64,000 bases of DNA from Rotaria sordida. Lineage: Eukaryota > Rotifera > Eurotatoria > Philodinida > Philodinidae. The DNA lies in NCBI GenBank assembly GCA_905250125.1, contig CAJNOL010000248.1, forward strand, positions 1 to 64,000, in the 5' to 3' direction. Numbering within the stretch: position 1 is the first letter of the stretch; each line of letters starts with the position of its first letter. The notes under the pieces are model-generated. The model saw only the letters and a list, made by a program, of their open reading frames with translations, made no database searches and had not been told where the DNA came from. Positions 1 through 22,258 of this stretch are shown piece after piece. Made by a program: the position numbers and the translations under genes.

Positions 1-440
1 CACTCCAGCCAACAAGATGAACCTTGCTTAGACCAAGATAATCAAGTTAGACTAACAACATCTGAAGTCATCAAATCGTATGTAATATTGGCAGACGATG
101 ATGAACTTCGACCTTGTGCTCGAGAGTCCATTAGAATACATTTGTAAGTACTTTGAAGTTGTTGAACTTGTAGACCCCAGTAGTCACTATTTGAAAGTCC
201 GCCATGAAGAAAAAGAACAGGCGTACCATTTTCTGGTCCATAAATAGTATACCATATGCTGATATTATTGATCTGTGCATATTGACCATGATGAGGATAA
301 GGAAGTTGAGGTGTGGGTGGAAGACGTAACCATGGATATTCTGAATTGAGTACAGTAGAATTTTCACTTTTAATCGATGTCAAAAAGTGGAAGAGTGCGA
401 AAACGAAAAGATAGATGGTATTCTTATTGTTCCGTTGCAT
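1..440 (-). pseudogene. Alpha/beta hydrolase, N-terminal part, frameshifted and cut by window edge
   Basis: The open frame from ATG at 440 gives about 130 residues: a hydrophobic signal-peptide-like start, the PWLRLPPTPQLP segment, the oxyanion-hole HGG motif and the DSRAQGRS strand. It closely resembles the intact hydrolase at 6120-7043. Near 47-48 there is one extra base (T on the plus strand) relative to that paralogue, which creates a TGA. Beyond it, in the shifted frame, the sequence again follows the paralogue (LLDYLG..., then VGWS at the nucleophile elbow) to the window edge. The simplest reading is a one-base frameshift in a second copy. A sequencing or assembly error cannot be excluded. 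The two copies are divergently oriented about 5.7 kb apart and their upstream flanks do not look alike. Confidence 0.65.
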
Positions 441-2349
441 TCTGTCGTGATGAAATAGTAATAGCTATTTTCCCCAATTTCTGCTTGTGGTTTATGAATA
501 ATTGTTCAATTTACAATCAAATATAGAAAAAAACTGAAATAAAAGACAAAAAATAGATATTTTAAATATGTGAACATTTTCATGTATTCAAACTTCTAGT
601 AAAAACCATGTATATACCACGGACACAAAGCTATATGCAACATATTAGATGCAAGTCGATTATGTATTTTGGCCAACATCGGTGTCTACCAATTTCTCAT
701 AATGTGTCATCTGTAATGATGCGAGCAGAACGAATACGAAAATTCAGTACAATCGGTATTACAACGGACTTTTTAGACTGTCCTATTCGAGAAATTGAAT
801 TGACCTTGTTCATTCAGAGTTTGAAGGTGTCTGTTCAAAAAAGAAGTCAACGCTCTTCATTTATAAGTAAGTATTGATGTTCACCCGAAAATCGTACTTT
901 TAATGCATAAAAGAGAAGTCAACTTTCTTACAAAAGCCAGTTCATTACTACTTTGTTTTTATGAGATATTTTGACTGGAATGTTCTATACTTACGATAAA
1001 GAACGAAAATATGAAGAGTAACATACAGAAAAACTGTTTTCGTTCTCACTACTTGTGATCACTTTTCACTATTGATATTCTGACTGATAAAAGAAAAAAC
1101 AAAACCATGCGCGCATTTTTCTATTGCTGCTCGTGGATGATGCAGAAAAGGCAAAATGAAACAGGATTGTATATTTTGAGAATTTTTTTAAATCTCAATT
1201 ACTTAGATAACAAAAGAAAAAAGATATTTTTGATATAAAAGACATCAGATCCTAATTCAACAATGCCATAGACAAGAATTTTTCTAGGCTTTCTTTAGTT
1301 TTATTAAAATCTATCCATCATCAAGATATGAAATCAAATGATATCAAAAACTATTTTGACTAAGATTTGTCATTATGTAAAAAATTTTCAATTGCTATCG
1401 GAAATATTAACGGAGTTCTCAATTGCATCTAATGAAAAAAGTCATCAGCTACTGATGCAAAGCTAACAGTAAATACGAAGTACGCATAAACTTCTGCTGT
1501 AAGACGATGAGTTTCATAAAGTATCTAGTAGATATATTTAGCATCATCCGATTCAAAAAAAGAAAGATTCATTAATTTTTCATTTTCGTGTCCTTAATAT
1601 GTCCATTAAATTATATACCTTATATACGCAAACGATAGTTGTTATTGTTATTATTGATGCGATAAGAAAGCCAGAAAACGACTGTTCGAGTGTAATTTCC
1701 TAATGTTGTCGTCTACAAGAAGAAAGAAAAAAAGTCCATCCTAAATACACACAGATGGCTTCTTTTTTTCCTTTGATATAAGTATAACGATGATCTGAGG
1801 TAATATGTAGAAAAGAAGCGTTATCACCAAGGAGAGAATTCTTTTTCTTCTAATCTTAAGCAAACAAGTTGTTTCTGATATACGTCATCGTCGGAAATAG
1901 TAACACCAAGACGTTATTACACTCATTTTTTTTTCTCTGACGAACAATAAAAATATATCCTACTGATCTAATACAACTCTGGTTTATATGGCAAGTATTT
2001 TTTACTAAATACTAAGTAAAAAATTCTTGTTCTTCTAAGTAAATTAATAAAAAAATCCTAAGTAGAAAAAAAATTTTTGCTAAGTATTTTATTTAAAGTC
2101 TAAGTAAAAAAAATTGATTTTTTAAGCGAAATTTTACATATGTCTTGATAAACAAAACAAATTTTATTAAGTAAAAAGCTATAAATATACAAGTAAAAAA
2201 TCTAATTACTCAGTTATCGTATTAATAAACTTTTTGTTGCTTTTTGTGGTCGTCCTCGTTTTCGTTCTTCACCTAAAGGTATATTCTTCCCTGTTGAAAG
2301 TAGTTTGCAAAATTTCAATCTAATTGCCATACTGACAATGTCTTTGCAA
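441..2349. other. Intergenic, no supported gene
   Basis: AT-rich DNA with poly-A/T runs upstream of the truncated hydrolase. An open frame at 608-877 ends near a good splice-donor-like AAGTAAGT but has no recognisable domain, so it is not called. Around 2000-2200 there are short AAGTAAA/TAAGTA-like repeats in low-complexity sequence. Confidence 0.5.
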
Positions 2350-3312
2350 ATACTTGGAGTAGACCAAAAGTTCTGATAAACGCTGAATAAAAATCAAAAA
2401 GATAAAGAAACATTTTTAGTTTTATTCTATCAATCGTTCAGAATAGTTGCCATAATTACTTATATCAAGTTCGATACTATCTAATACTTTGTTAAAAATT
2501 TGTTTAAGTTCTTTTTTTTAAAATACTTTTTATTCCCTTGAAAACTGCATGAACTAATCATGCTTAATTTGCTAGGGCAGTTTTAACTACTCTTGATATA
2601 ATCATTTAGCCAAAAAATTATATAGTGCAAGGACTAGTGTTTACAGCTAATGTGACATTATACTGATACCTTCTTCTATTGAATAAGTAATAACATTTGA
2701 ATGAGTACAAGGTAGAATATTATCGTCAAGGAATTTTAAAACTTTTGTATCTAATGACTATCTATGTTTCTATTTCATTGACAGAGACGCTTGAAGCAAT
2801 GTTTGATATAATACTTTTGATTTACAGTCTTGTCCTTATCTGTACTATGTATAAGAGCAGGACAATTTTATTCAAAGGATATACAAAACAACTGTTTGTT
2901 CAAATGTGTCTCCATGAACAATAATCTTTGAAGATTCATATACATTAATCCAGCTGGGGTCACATGACTTGCGACCAGCCTATCTAAAATAAATCTATAC
3001 CTCATCAATAGAAGTACCGGGACACTACAGATATGATCTTTGAAAAAATTGCCAACTTTTTAGACAAATTCTTGAAACCGAACAGAAAAATAAAACATGA
3101 TCAGCTCATGCGATTTTCAAGGGAATAAAAAATATTTTAGAAAAAGAGCTCAAACAAACTTTTAACAAATTACGAGAAAGTATCGAATTTGGTGTATGTA
3201 AGTAATTATGGCAACTATTCTGAACATTTGATAGAATAAAAATTAAAGATATCTCTTCATTTTTTTTATTTTTATTCAGCGTGATCAGAATTTTTGGTCA
3301 ACCTTAAGTTAC
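2350..3312. repeat. Long inverted-repeat (foldback) element, about 960 bp
   Basis: The left arm (about 2350-2565) and right arm (about 3095-3312) are reverse complements with moderate divergence. Matching blocks include TTCAGAATAGTTGCCATAAT with its complement, TATTCCCTTGAAAA with its complement, and GCTGAATAAAAAT with its complement. The roughly 530-bp centre contains a 75-codon open frame (2697-2924) with no recognisable domain. This fits a non-autonomous DNA transposon or foldback element. I could not fix a target-site duplication. Confidence 0.7.
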
Positions 3313-3723
3313 CAAAAATTAGGTTTTCGTAACAGCGTTACGATTATCTATCTCAAAACGCAATATTTTTGAGAAAAAAAGTAGTGCCTCAGAATCGACG
3401 TGAAAAGTTAATTATGGTCCACTGGTTTGTTTACTGGTGTTCCGTAAGTGACTCACCAGAGTTTTAAAATATGGTCTTTCTGTAATGTTGTTACAGCGAT
3501 ATTGATTAAATTTTATTTTGAAAATATCTCAACATGGAGGAAAGGACAAAAGTTTATTCTTGTGCCAGCAGAAAGATTGTACTTTCAAAGTAAGACAAAA
3601 AAAAACTGCAATGGACAATATGACAATAAGTGCTTAGTGTATACGTCTTTAAACACTCATAGAAATAATTTTTCGAATAACAAAATATACTTTCTTGCAC
3701 TTTCAAATGTGCTCGACAATGTA

Positions 3724-4034
3724 CTATAAACGTTTATTTCGAATTTTGAGATAAATACTTAATGCCTGAGGCGACCCATTACGTAGATAAGCTGTAACAT
3801 TGGACGTGGTTTTTGAGATTAAACATTCACTAGTAATAGCTGTTAATCCTTGACAAGTAAGGCTAGCAACCTGTATGAGATAGAAAAATATTATTTCAAA
3901 TCTTTTTGTATTCTTGCTTACTCGATGAAGTTTTTTACCACCAGATTGAAAGTGTGATGGATTTCTCGGATTATCATTTGTTGTATTATTTACTGTCATC
4001 CGATCCAATTTTTGTTTTAGTTGTTTAACAAGTG
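3724..4034 (-). pseudogene. Possible two-exon gene fragment, unrecognised
   Basis: The minus-strand frame can be read as a 3' coding fragment with one 51-nt intron (3871-3921, GTAAGC...CATACAG). Removing it keeps the frame: the first part (from about 4034) ends ...SGGKKLHR and the second starts VASLTCQGLTAITSE. The frame ends at TAG (3724-3726). A stop in frame just upstream of about 4034 means more exons would be needed 5'. I do not recognise the family. The canonical intron is the main support. It could be a remnant of a larger gene or chance. Confidence 0.25.
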
Positions 4035-4040
4035 GACTTA

Positions 4041-6119
4041 TTAAAGATTATTTACATATGGTATTATCACTTTTTTTTCTGTTCAATATATCACAAACAT
4101 TTCTCTTTTATGCACTCATCAAATAAATACTAGTGCTAATTTGCAGATGAAAGAAATACAGTATTAACATACGTTTAAAACGATTTTTTCTCTATCAAAG
4201 GAAAACTGCTAACACTATTTCCTGTGGGATCAAAATGTGAAACATGATGAAGCTACTTACATTGTAATTGAAAGAATTTAGTAATATATCTTCTGTTTTT
4301 AAATTAGTACGTACTGTCAATATGTGTCCGTGACAAAAGATTTTAATTGCAATATATTAAACTGAATGTGGAAAGAGAGCGAGAGAGAAGCATCTTAGTC
4401 TTTCCATCCGCTCATAGACTGTAACAGACATTTAAAGAGTGTGAGGAGTGGATGTGAATGTGGCTGTTAGAGTGGATGTCCACATTTTCTTCTCCTCATT
4501 TACAGAAACACCAACATCCACACCCTCACGAAACAAGAAAAAAATCGAGTATCTTCGTCATAATATGATCAAATGGGTTGAGATTTTTACTACTCATAAA
4601 GGAATGATAATAAATCATATTCATAAGAGAAATATTGTCAAAAACTGTTTTGATATACCACAGCTAGCTTCAACAAAGAACTGTAGCCTTTCACGAATTA
4701 TGGAACACCAATATTCTAGTTTTCTCAACAAATTCTTGCTATTTACGGCCGAAGTTTTCAGAGTACACTGAATAAGAAGATATGTATTTGTGGTATAAAG
4801 ATCATCCTAAACAACACTAGTGTGAAGAGTTAATCGAAAAAACTTAGATGTCGCTTATTCTTGTCTAAGAGAACAAATATATTGGGGTTGTTCTATATAA
4901 TGTCATTCACGTAATACGCATGAAGTCTGTAGATCGGCAAATATAAAGCTTATCTGGTAGACATCAATGAATTGTATTTACAATAAAACAATTAGAGTCT
5001 CGAATTTTATTATTCGAGAGAGATAGGTTCCACAGGTTTGAGTGGATTTTGGCTATTTTCATACAACTCTAGAAAATAGTTAATCTTGTAATTTATATTT
5101 TTTCAAGACGGTAGCGACCAAAATCAATTCCAATTATATACTATTGCTCCACAAAACACAGCGCAGCCACACATATGCCATTTTCCATTTTTCATTGATA
5201 TGTACGGATAGGCTTGATGAAGGTAAGAGACCCAAAAAGAGGTCACAAAAAATCCCTTAAGATCGATTCCATGATTTGGTGACATAGTGAATTCTCTAGA
5301 GCAATATTTGCTCTACCAGATCTTGTATTTAGAATTTTATTCTAAGTCAAAATGGCTTGAATTTGGTTTTGAACTTGTTTTGGACAAGCATTTTTAAGTA
5401 CAGTAAAAATCTGTTATTCATTAGTTTGGTAGAAAAAACCATTTTTTGATAAGATGTAGTAGACTTCTACCTAATTGAGAGATAACACTCCATCAATCTC
5501 TTATACCATCTGACGAGACTCTGCAGCAAGACCGAAATGTTAACGTCATAGTAGCTAGGAGTCTATCCACTACGATAAACTTACAGCCACATTTGAAGAA
5601 GCAGCCATTAGGAATGCATTTAGACGATATTGATGGCATTCTTTTGGCTTGCTGGATATTTCGAAGTGTTCTTGTGATTTATTGAAAACATCAAATTTTA
5701 CTTTCAGCATTCCGCATTATGGTTTGGGCTTTTAACAACAATATATTGAAGTAAGAGCAAGCTTTTCACGTTGTATGCAAGAAAGAGCCATTCATACAGG
5801 TAATGAGTATGCTTCCAACCTAAAAGTTAGACTTCAGTAGTTGAAGAATCCTGCTGACAATCAACGAATGCAAACTTTGCTGTTGTTACTTGAGACATTC
5901 TTAGTACCACGTGTCTGTTTATCTTGTTCTTTTGATAGAAAGCTACGTAAATACATCAATCTCAGCGCTTGGTCAATATACATTGCTCTTGAGTTTTTGA
6001 ATGCCTTGTGCGAGTACTTATCAGTGAAGCAATTGCTCGTGAAAGATATCCAACAAAGCACAAGAGAAAAATATTGTGCGCATAAAACTTTACGAAATTA
6101 ACATAACGAAAAGAATACA
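4041..6119. other. Intergenic, upstream of intact hydrolase
   Basis: No supported gene. It contains a short GT-rich hairpin at about 4440-4540 (listed separately) and otherwise AT-rich unique-looking sequence. The open frames at 4448-4771 and 5841-6101 have no domain signature. No clear TATA or initiator signal could be assigned to the hydrolase. Confidence 0.5.
4440..4540. repeat. GT-rich hairpin
   Basis: A GTGAGGAGTGGATGTG-type arm at the left and CCAACATCCACACCCTCAC at the right are near reverse complements, with about 60 bp of loop. Similar GT/AC-rich hairpins occur near 20276, 29278 and 52490 in this window. Confidence 0.5.
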
Positions 6120-7043
6120 ATGCATCTCATCCTTCTCGTGTTCGCCTATGTCGTTCGATTCATTACAGCTGAAGATACGACAGTATTAAATTCAATATAT
6201 CCATGGCTACGACTGCCACCAACGCCTCAACTTCCTTCTCCTCGTTCCGACCGATATGCAGAAATCAATAATATTAGCATCTGGTATACTATTTATGGAC
6301 CAGAAAATGGTTTTCCTGTTCTTTTTCTTCATGGTATATTCGCTAGCAGTGATTGGTGGGGATTACAAGTTCAAGAGTTGCAATACACTTACAAATGTAT
6401 TCTGATGGATTCTCGAGCACACGGTCGAAGCTCATCCTCATCAGAAAATATTAATTATGATCTAATGACTTCTGACGTCGTCGGTCTGCTCGACTACCTT
6501 GGCATTAATCAGGTTCATGTAGTTGGCTGGAGTGCTGGAGCAAATATTGCGTTCAATTTGGCGATGAATTACCCTCAGAGATTGATTTCATTGTTTGCAT
6601 TCGCAGCAAACTATGTTTTTTCTGATATAAAATATGTGTCTAAATCGTCGGTTGCTATTGCGTATTTCACACGTGTACAGGTCGAATACGAAACACTGAG
6701 TCCAATCAAGCAATTTCAGCATTTGTACAATAATTTAACAGCAATTTCGGGTAGTCTTCCGAATTGGACGAGAGATGACTTTGCCAAGATTTCTCCAGAT
6801 TTGCCTGTATGGATAGTAGTTGGCGATCATGAAGAAGCTATCAAGCGAGATCAACCAGATACGATGACTAGTTGGATTCCACAAGCAGGTGAACTCATCC
6901 TGCCGAGAACGAGCCATTTTGCGTTTATGCAGGATCCAGAAATGTTTACTATGGCTCTAGTAAAGTTCTTGGCTGAGGCGGATTGCCCGGCATGTGACTA
7001 TGGTAACGGTTTAGCACGTCGCAGTAGCTGTTTGCGACCCTAA
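6120..7043 (+). CDS. Secreted alpha/beta-hydrolase fold protein, intronless
   Basis: A 307-residue protein. Residues 1-17 are a hydrophobic signal peptide, so export or lumenal localisation is likely. The alpha/beta-hydrolase core is clear: oxyanion-hole HGIF (71-74), the DSRAHGRS strand-turn (97-104), the nucleophile elbow GWSAG with Ser138, a likely acid Asp236 in VVGDHE and the catalytic His266 in TSHF. The substrate cannot be told from sequence. Esterase, lactonase or haloperoxidase-like activities are all possible. The lack of introns, in contrast to most genes here, and the bacterial-style compact fold would fit horizontal acquisition, but that is an inference needing a phylogeny. A second, frameshifted copy lies at 1-440 in divergent orientation. 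Start chosen because ATG 6120 directly precedes the signal peptide. Confidence 0.9.
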   Translation: MHLILLVFAYVVRFITAEDTTVLNSIYPWLRLPPTPQLPSPRSDRYAEINNISIWYTIYGPENGFPVLFLHGIFASSDWWGLQVQELQYTYKCILMDSRAHGRSSSSSENINYDLMTSDVVGLLDYLGINQVHVVGWSAGANIAFNLAMNYPQRLISLFAFAANYVFSDIKYVSKSSVAIAYFTRVQVEYETLSPIKQFQHLYNNLTAISGSLPNWTRDDFAKISPDLPVWIVVGDHEEAIKRDQPDTMTSWIPQAGELILPRTSHFAFMQDPEMFTMALVKFLAEADCPACDYGNGLARRSSCLRP

Positions 7044-7164
7044 CTCGACTCATTTTCTAGTTTTATGTTGCCAATCATGTCTCTGCATGCATTTGTCTAC
7101 ATTGTTCAACTCTCACACTACCAATATTGATCATTTTTTACTTTTCTCGTGAAAAAAACATGAC

Positions 7165-7170
7165 AATAAA
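7165..7170 (+). terminator. AATAAA polyadenylation signal of hydrolase
   Basis: Canonical AATAAA 122 bases after the hydrolase stop codon, on the same strand. Confidence 0.6.
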
Positions 7171-8810
7171 ATGAACTGCAACATATGTAACACCTCAAGA
7201 TAAAAATCAATTGTTCTAGTTTTATTCATTCAAACATTAACTCTTCAAACAAACTTGTTAATTATTTCGTAGTCCACAAAATGTTCTATCTTTCAATTAT
7301 GTTCCATCACTATTTGTACTAAAGTCCATCTTTTTGAAAAAGATGTCCTCTTTTCATAACCTGCAAAAAGCACGATTTTAAATTAACAATCTTGGAATCT
7401 TTAGAAAATTTGATAAAAGTTTGAAGAGACATGAATGTTACATTACATAGTTACCTCATAATGAGAATAGAATTATGAATTCGTATGGAATGAGCAAAAT
7501 AAGTCAAATTTCGCTTGCTTTCAAGCCAGTTTCAAGAAGTTGGCCTGTGCGTCATAATACTTGGGTCAAATGAGCTTCACTTTTTCACCTTGTGCAATAA
7601 TAGAACGAACACATCAATTTTTCAGAAAAAAAACATTTTGGAGGGTTTATACGTTGTAGAAGTGTAGTATTATTCCGCCATTTTTGTAATTGAAAGTTTA
7701 GAGCAAACGTTCTTATGTAACTTCGTAGAGAATCGAATGAGGAATCTTTTAAGACTCAGCATGAATTTCTGTTTTTGATAACAAAAGACTATTTCGTTCA
7801 TCACTCGAAAATTTGATATATTGATCTCGGAGGCTCAGACATCAAAACCAAGACAGACTTTTACACTATTCACAAGGACCTATCTTATAGCAATAGTTCT
7901 ATACGAAAAATGATTTGATATCTGAACAGATTTTCTTGCAAGATGCAATTATATTCAGCTAATCGTTAGTGATCCATCATTTAGACTGATCATTTATACT
8001 CGATTATTTCAATTAAATTCTCTTAACATGGAAAACTAAGAAGAAGTGTCTCTCTCGAACCATGATCACCAATGGGTAATGTTATCTTTATTTCTTTTGC
8101 AAAATTAAATAAATATATCGCATTGGGCTATGGTATATCTCAGGATGTTCTTTAACCCGTTCTTCGTATATGGTTCAAAATAATTAGATTCGACTGTCAG
8201 TATTCGAGTCCCATGACATCATCCTAAAATAAACATTGAACCTACATTGTCAGATAGGACACTCTGTATAAGATCAAGTTTTGAATGATGACAACTTCGC
8301 ATAGGTACACAAACTTATGCTTCTCCGTTACCTTGAGCCGTGTAAAGCTGTATTCGATTTTTTCTTTAACAAATACAAATACTTCCTAAATTGAGATAGT
8401 CCTTAACGATTAAGCATCCTATATAACTATTCTCTTGAAACAAATCTTGCATCTTCTTTCAGTCTTAGGAAAAGAAAAACCGTAGCGGTTACTTTACTGA
8501 CACTTTGATGTCATCATGTCTGAAATCTGATACAAAAAGTCTCTAACCAAAAAAAGCTAATGAAACTACTAGAGTTATGCAAAGTAAACATTTTCGATTA
8601 ATAAATAGTTTTCAATGTACTCAATCTTTCGTCGAACAGCCAGAGAAATGAATTCATCCAGTATTATCATGATTATAACATTTGTGATAACAAATAGGGC
8701 AATATGCATCTAGCTCACTGTTTTATTTCCCATGGTTCGTGTCTCTTATTAAGGCAATGAACTCTTTACAGAGTTGAGCGTAGAGTTTGACAATGTGGAA
8801 TTGACATTGC
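7171..8810. other. Intergenic, nothing recognised
   Basis: AT-rich sequence with no long open frames and no repeat I could define. Confidence 0.5.
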
Positions 8811-9254
8811 ATGACTGATGAACTAGACAAACTAACACATTCATATCAGATCTATCACGTGTATTGTATAAAAGACTCTGCTTGGAAAAAATCAGTCTTC
8901 AATTCATTCAGCGATCGTCTTACATATGATTATATTGAAAAGACTATTTGTCTAGCTTTTGATCATGCCTATGGTCTTCTCTCTGAACTTGATGTTAATA
9001 TTGCTTTGGACAAAGCGAAAAAAATTATGATGAAACAAGTGAACTCGTTTATACGAGCTCAATTTAAAAATAAAAAATTTAAAACGTCTCGTATTATGAC
9101 TGTCTCAGCTACTCATTTGATGATAAGTCAAACTACAAATTCAAATTTGGTGTTATTTTTTTTAACGAAATCAGAGGAATATAGTTCGTCTAAAGACGAA
9201 ACTGATAATGTGCTTTCTTTTCAGCAAGGGACAAATCTCGATTTCATGGAATGA
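8811..9254 (+). CDS. Hypothetical protein, 147 aa
   Basis: An open frame of 147 codons starting MTDELDKLTHSY. The composition is plausible for a soluble protein: mixed charge, a Lys-rich middle (KAKKIMMKQ...KNKKFK) and an acidic, Ser-rich C-terminal part. No motif, signal peptide or membrane segment is apparent and I do not recognise the family. An AATAAA at 9431 on the same strand gives weak support for transcription. In DNA this AT-rich, a 444-nt open frame is somewhat unexpected by chance. It could also be an exon of a larger gene or a decayed copy. Confidence 0.35.
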   Translation: MTDELDKLTHSYQIYHVYCIKDSAWKKSVFNSFSDRLTYDYIEKTICLAFDHAYGLLSELDVNIALDKAKKIMMKQVNSFIRAQFKNKKFKTSRIMTVSATHLMISQTTNSNLVLFFLTKSEEYSSSKDETDNVLSFQQGTNLDFME

Positions 9255-9430
9255 GAGTCTTCGACGATATCTTGTTGGCTTTTAACAGATGATACGACTG
9301 TGCCATAAGCTGATCGGCTTAAATGTGCTCAAGAGTCGAGTCGCTGGATAAGTAAAAGATTACATGGAAGATACTATAGATTAGTTTGATATTATATGTT
9401 CTTGTTATTTCCTGTTTTCTCTTTTTTTTC

Positions 9431-9436
9431 AATAAA
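9431..9436 (+). terminator. AATAAA downstream of hypothetical ORF
   Basis: Canonical polyadenylation hexamer about 180 bases after the stop of the 147-aa open frame. Confidence 0.35.
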
Positions 9437-10811
9437 AATAAGAAACTAAACTATTTTGTTGTCCCAGTTGACTTGATGCCTATATTATTAGATGACGTGT
9501 CTAGACTACTGATGGCAACAAATTGTTTCGTTCTCAAAAGTTTAATCGAGTAGTTCTGACTATATAATGTGGTGAAGATCCACAGAACTAAATGAAGTTT
9601 CCAGGAGTACGATGAAGATCTTAAGATCTAAATGAAAATTTTGGAAATACAATGGGAATTCTCGGAATCCTGAAAATACAAGATTCGCCGTTTTCTCCTT
9701 GGGTTAGTCCGACGAATGTAACTCCGATTAAAGTAAAGTGACAATCATAGATAGTTGTCGACAATATAGTTCATGCTGCGTTGCACATTCTCTACTCACT
9801 CTTTAGAGTTAGCCACCCGATAAGTCACAAGTCCTCACATGAATCAATAGTATAGAAAAACTGACGAAAATGTCGTCTACGTTAATTTCAATTGCACTGT
9901 GATAGAAAAAAAAATTCAGCGCAATCTCTGCGGAATTAAAATGTGAAACACAATGACGTCAATTTAACCGTAAACGAGAGCCCTCGCCACATGTATTGTC
10001 ATCCATGGTGAGGTTAAAAGACGAGCATACGGAAATGTTTGTCACGATCTGTGCGAAAGGGGATGTTCACTTTCCTCGCCATATACTTCAATACTCATTT
10101 CATTTTATTTGTCGCAATAGTCTATGCAAGAAGACATCGGTGTCGTTACCATTTGAAAATGACTTCTGATTGAGATTATAAGTGATTTCTTTGTGCTTTG
10201 AGGGCAAGCCCAATGGTTCTGCCGTTGTGAGTCACGCAAGCCGAAAAGAACACTGTGATAGGATTCTCGGTCTGCAAGGGAAAAAATTCTCACGGAAAAC
10301 CGCTTATTCACCTTGTCCATGACAACAATCAGTCAATCAAGGTAAGTAGTCCTAAGAAATCTGTCTTTAATAATGGTTAATGATCAACAATCTATATCAG
10401 AGTAGAAACAGGAATAACAGCAACAGTTGGTAGCTACATTAACTTGGGGAATGAGAGAAAATAGTCCATGGAAATAGGGTAATGGTTTACAGTCAGAGAG
10501 GGCGAAAGACATTAAGTCGAGTTTTCAATCATATGCGCTGTAGATGACGGTCATTTGGCAAATGTTTTGTGATCGATGCTTAGATTTCTGATAGAAACCT
10601 ATCCAATGAAAAAGAGACATTGAAAACTTGATTTTGTACTCGTCGTTCTCGCTGATCATATACCATAAAGGGAGAAATGGGAAACCATAGATATAGGAAA
10701 GCTACAACGTGTCTCTAGTGAGACAAAGATGATTAATACATGAAAAGAAAGAGAAAGAAAAAGAATAGAAACAGGTGTTTGTCAATAGAAAGTTACGCAA
10801 TATCTCTACTG
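9437..10811. other. Intergenic, 3' of ABC transporter gene
   Basis: No supported gene. Around 9585-9665 there are two diverged tandem units of about 40 bp with the pattern CTAAATGAA...GGA..TACRATG. The rest is unremarkable. Confidence 0.4.

Positions 10812-22258
<11,447 letters not shown>

Noticed and set aside
608..877. 89-codon open frame ending near a splice-donor-like site
   Set aside because: No recognisable domain, no acceptor or partner exon found, and sequence composition is not clearly coding.
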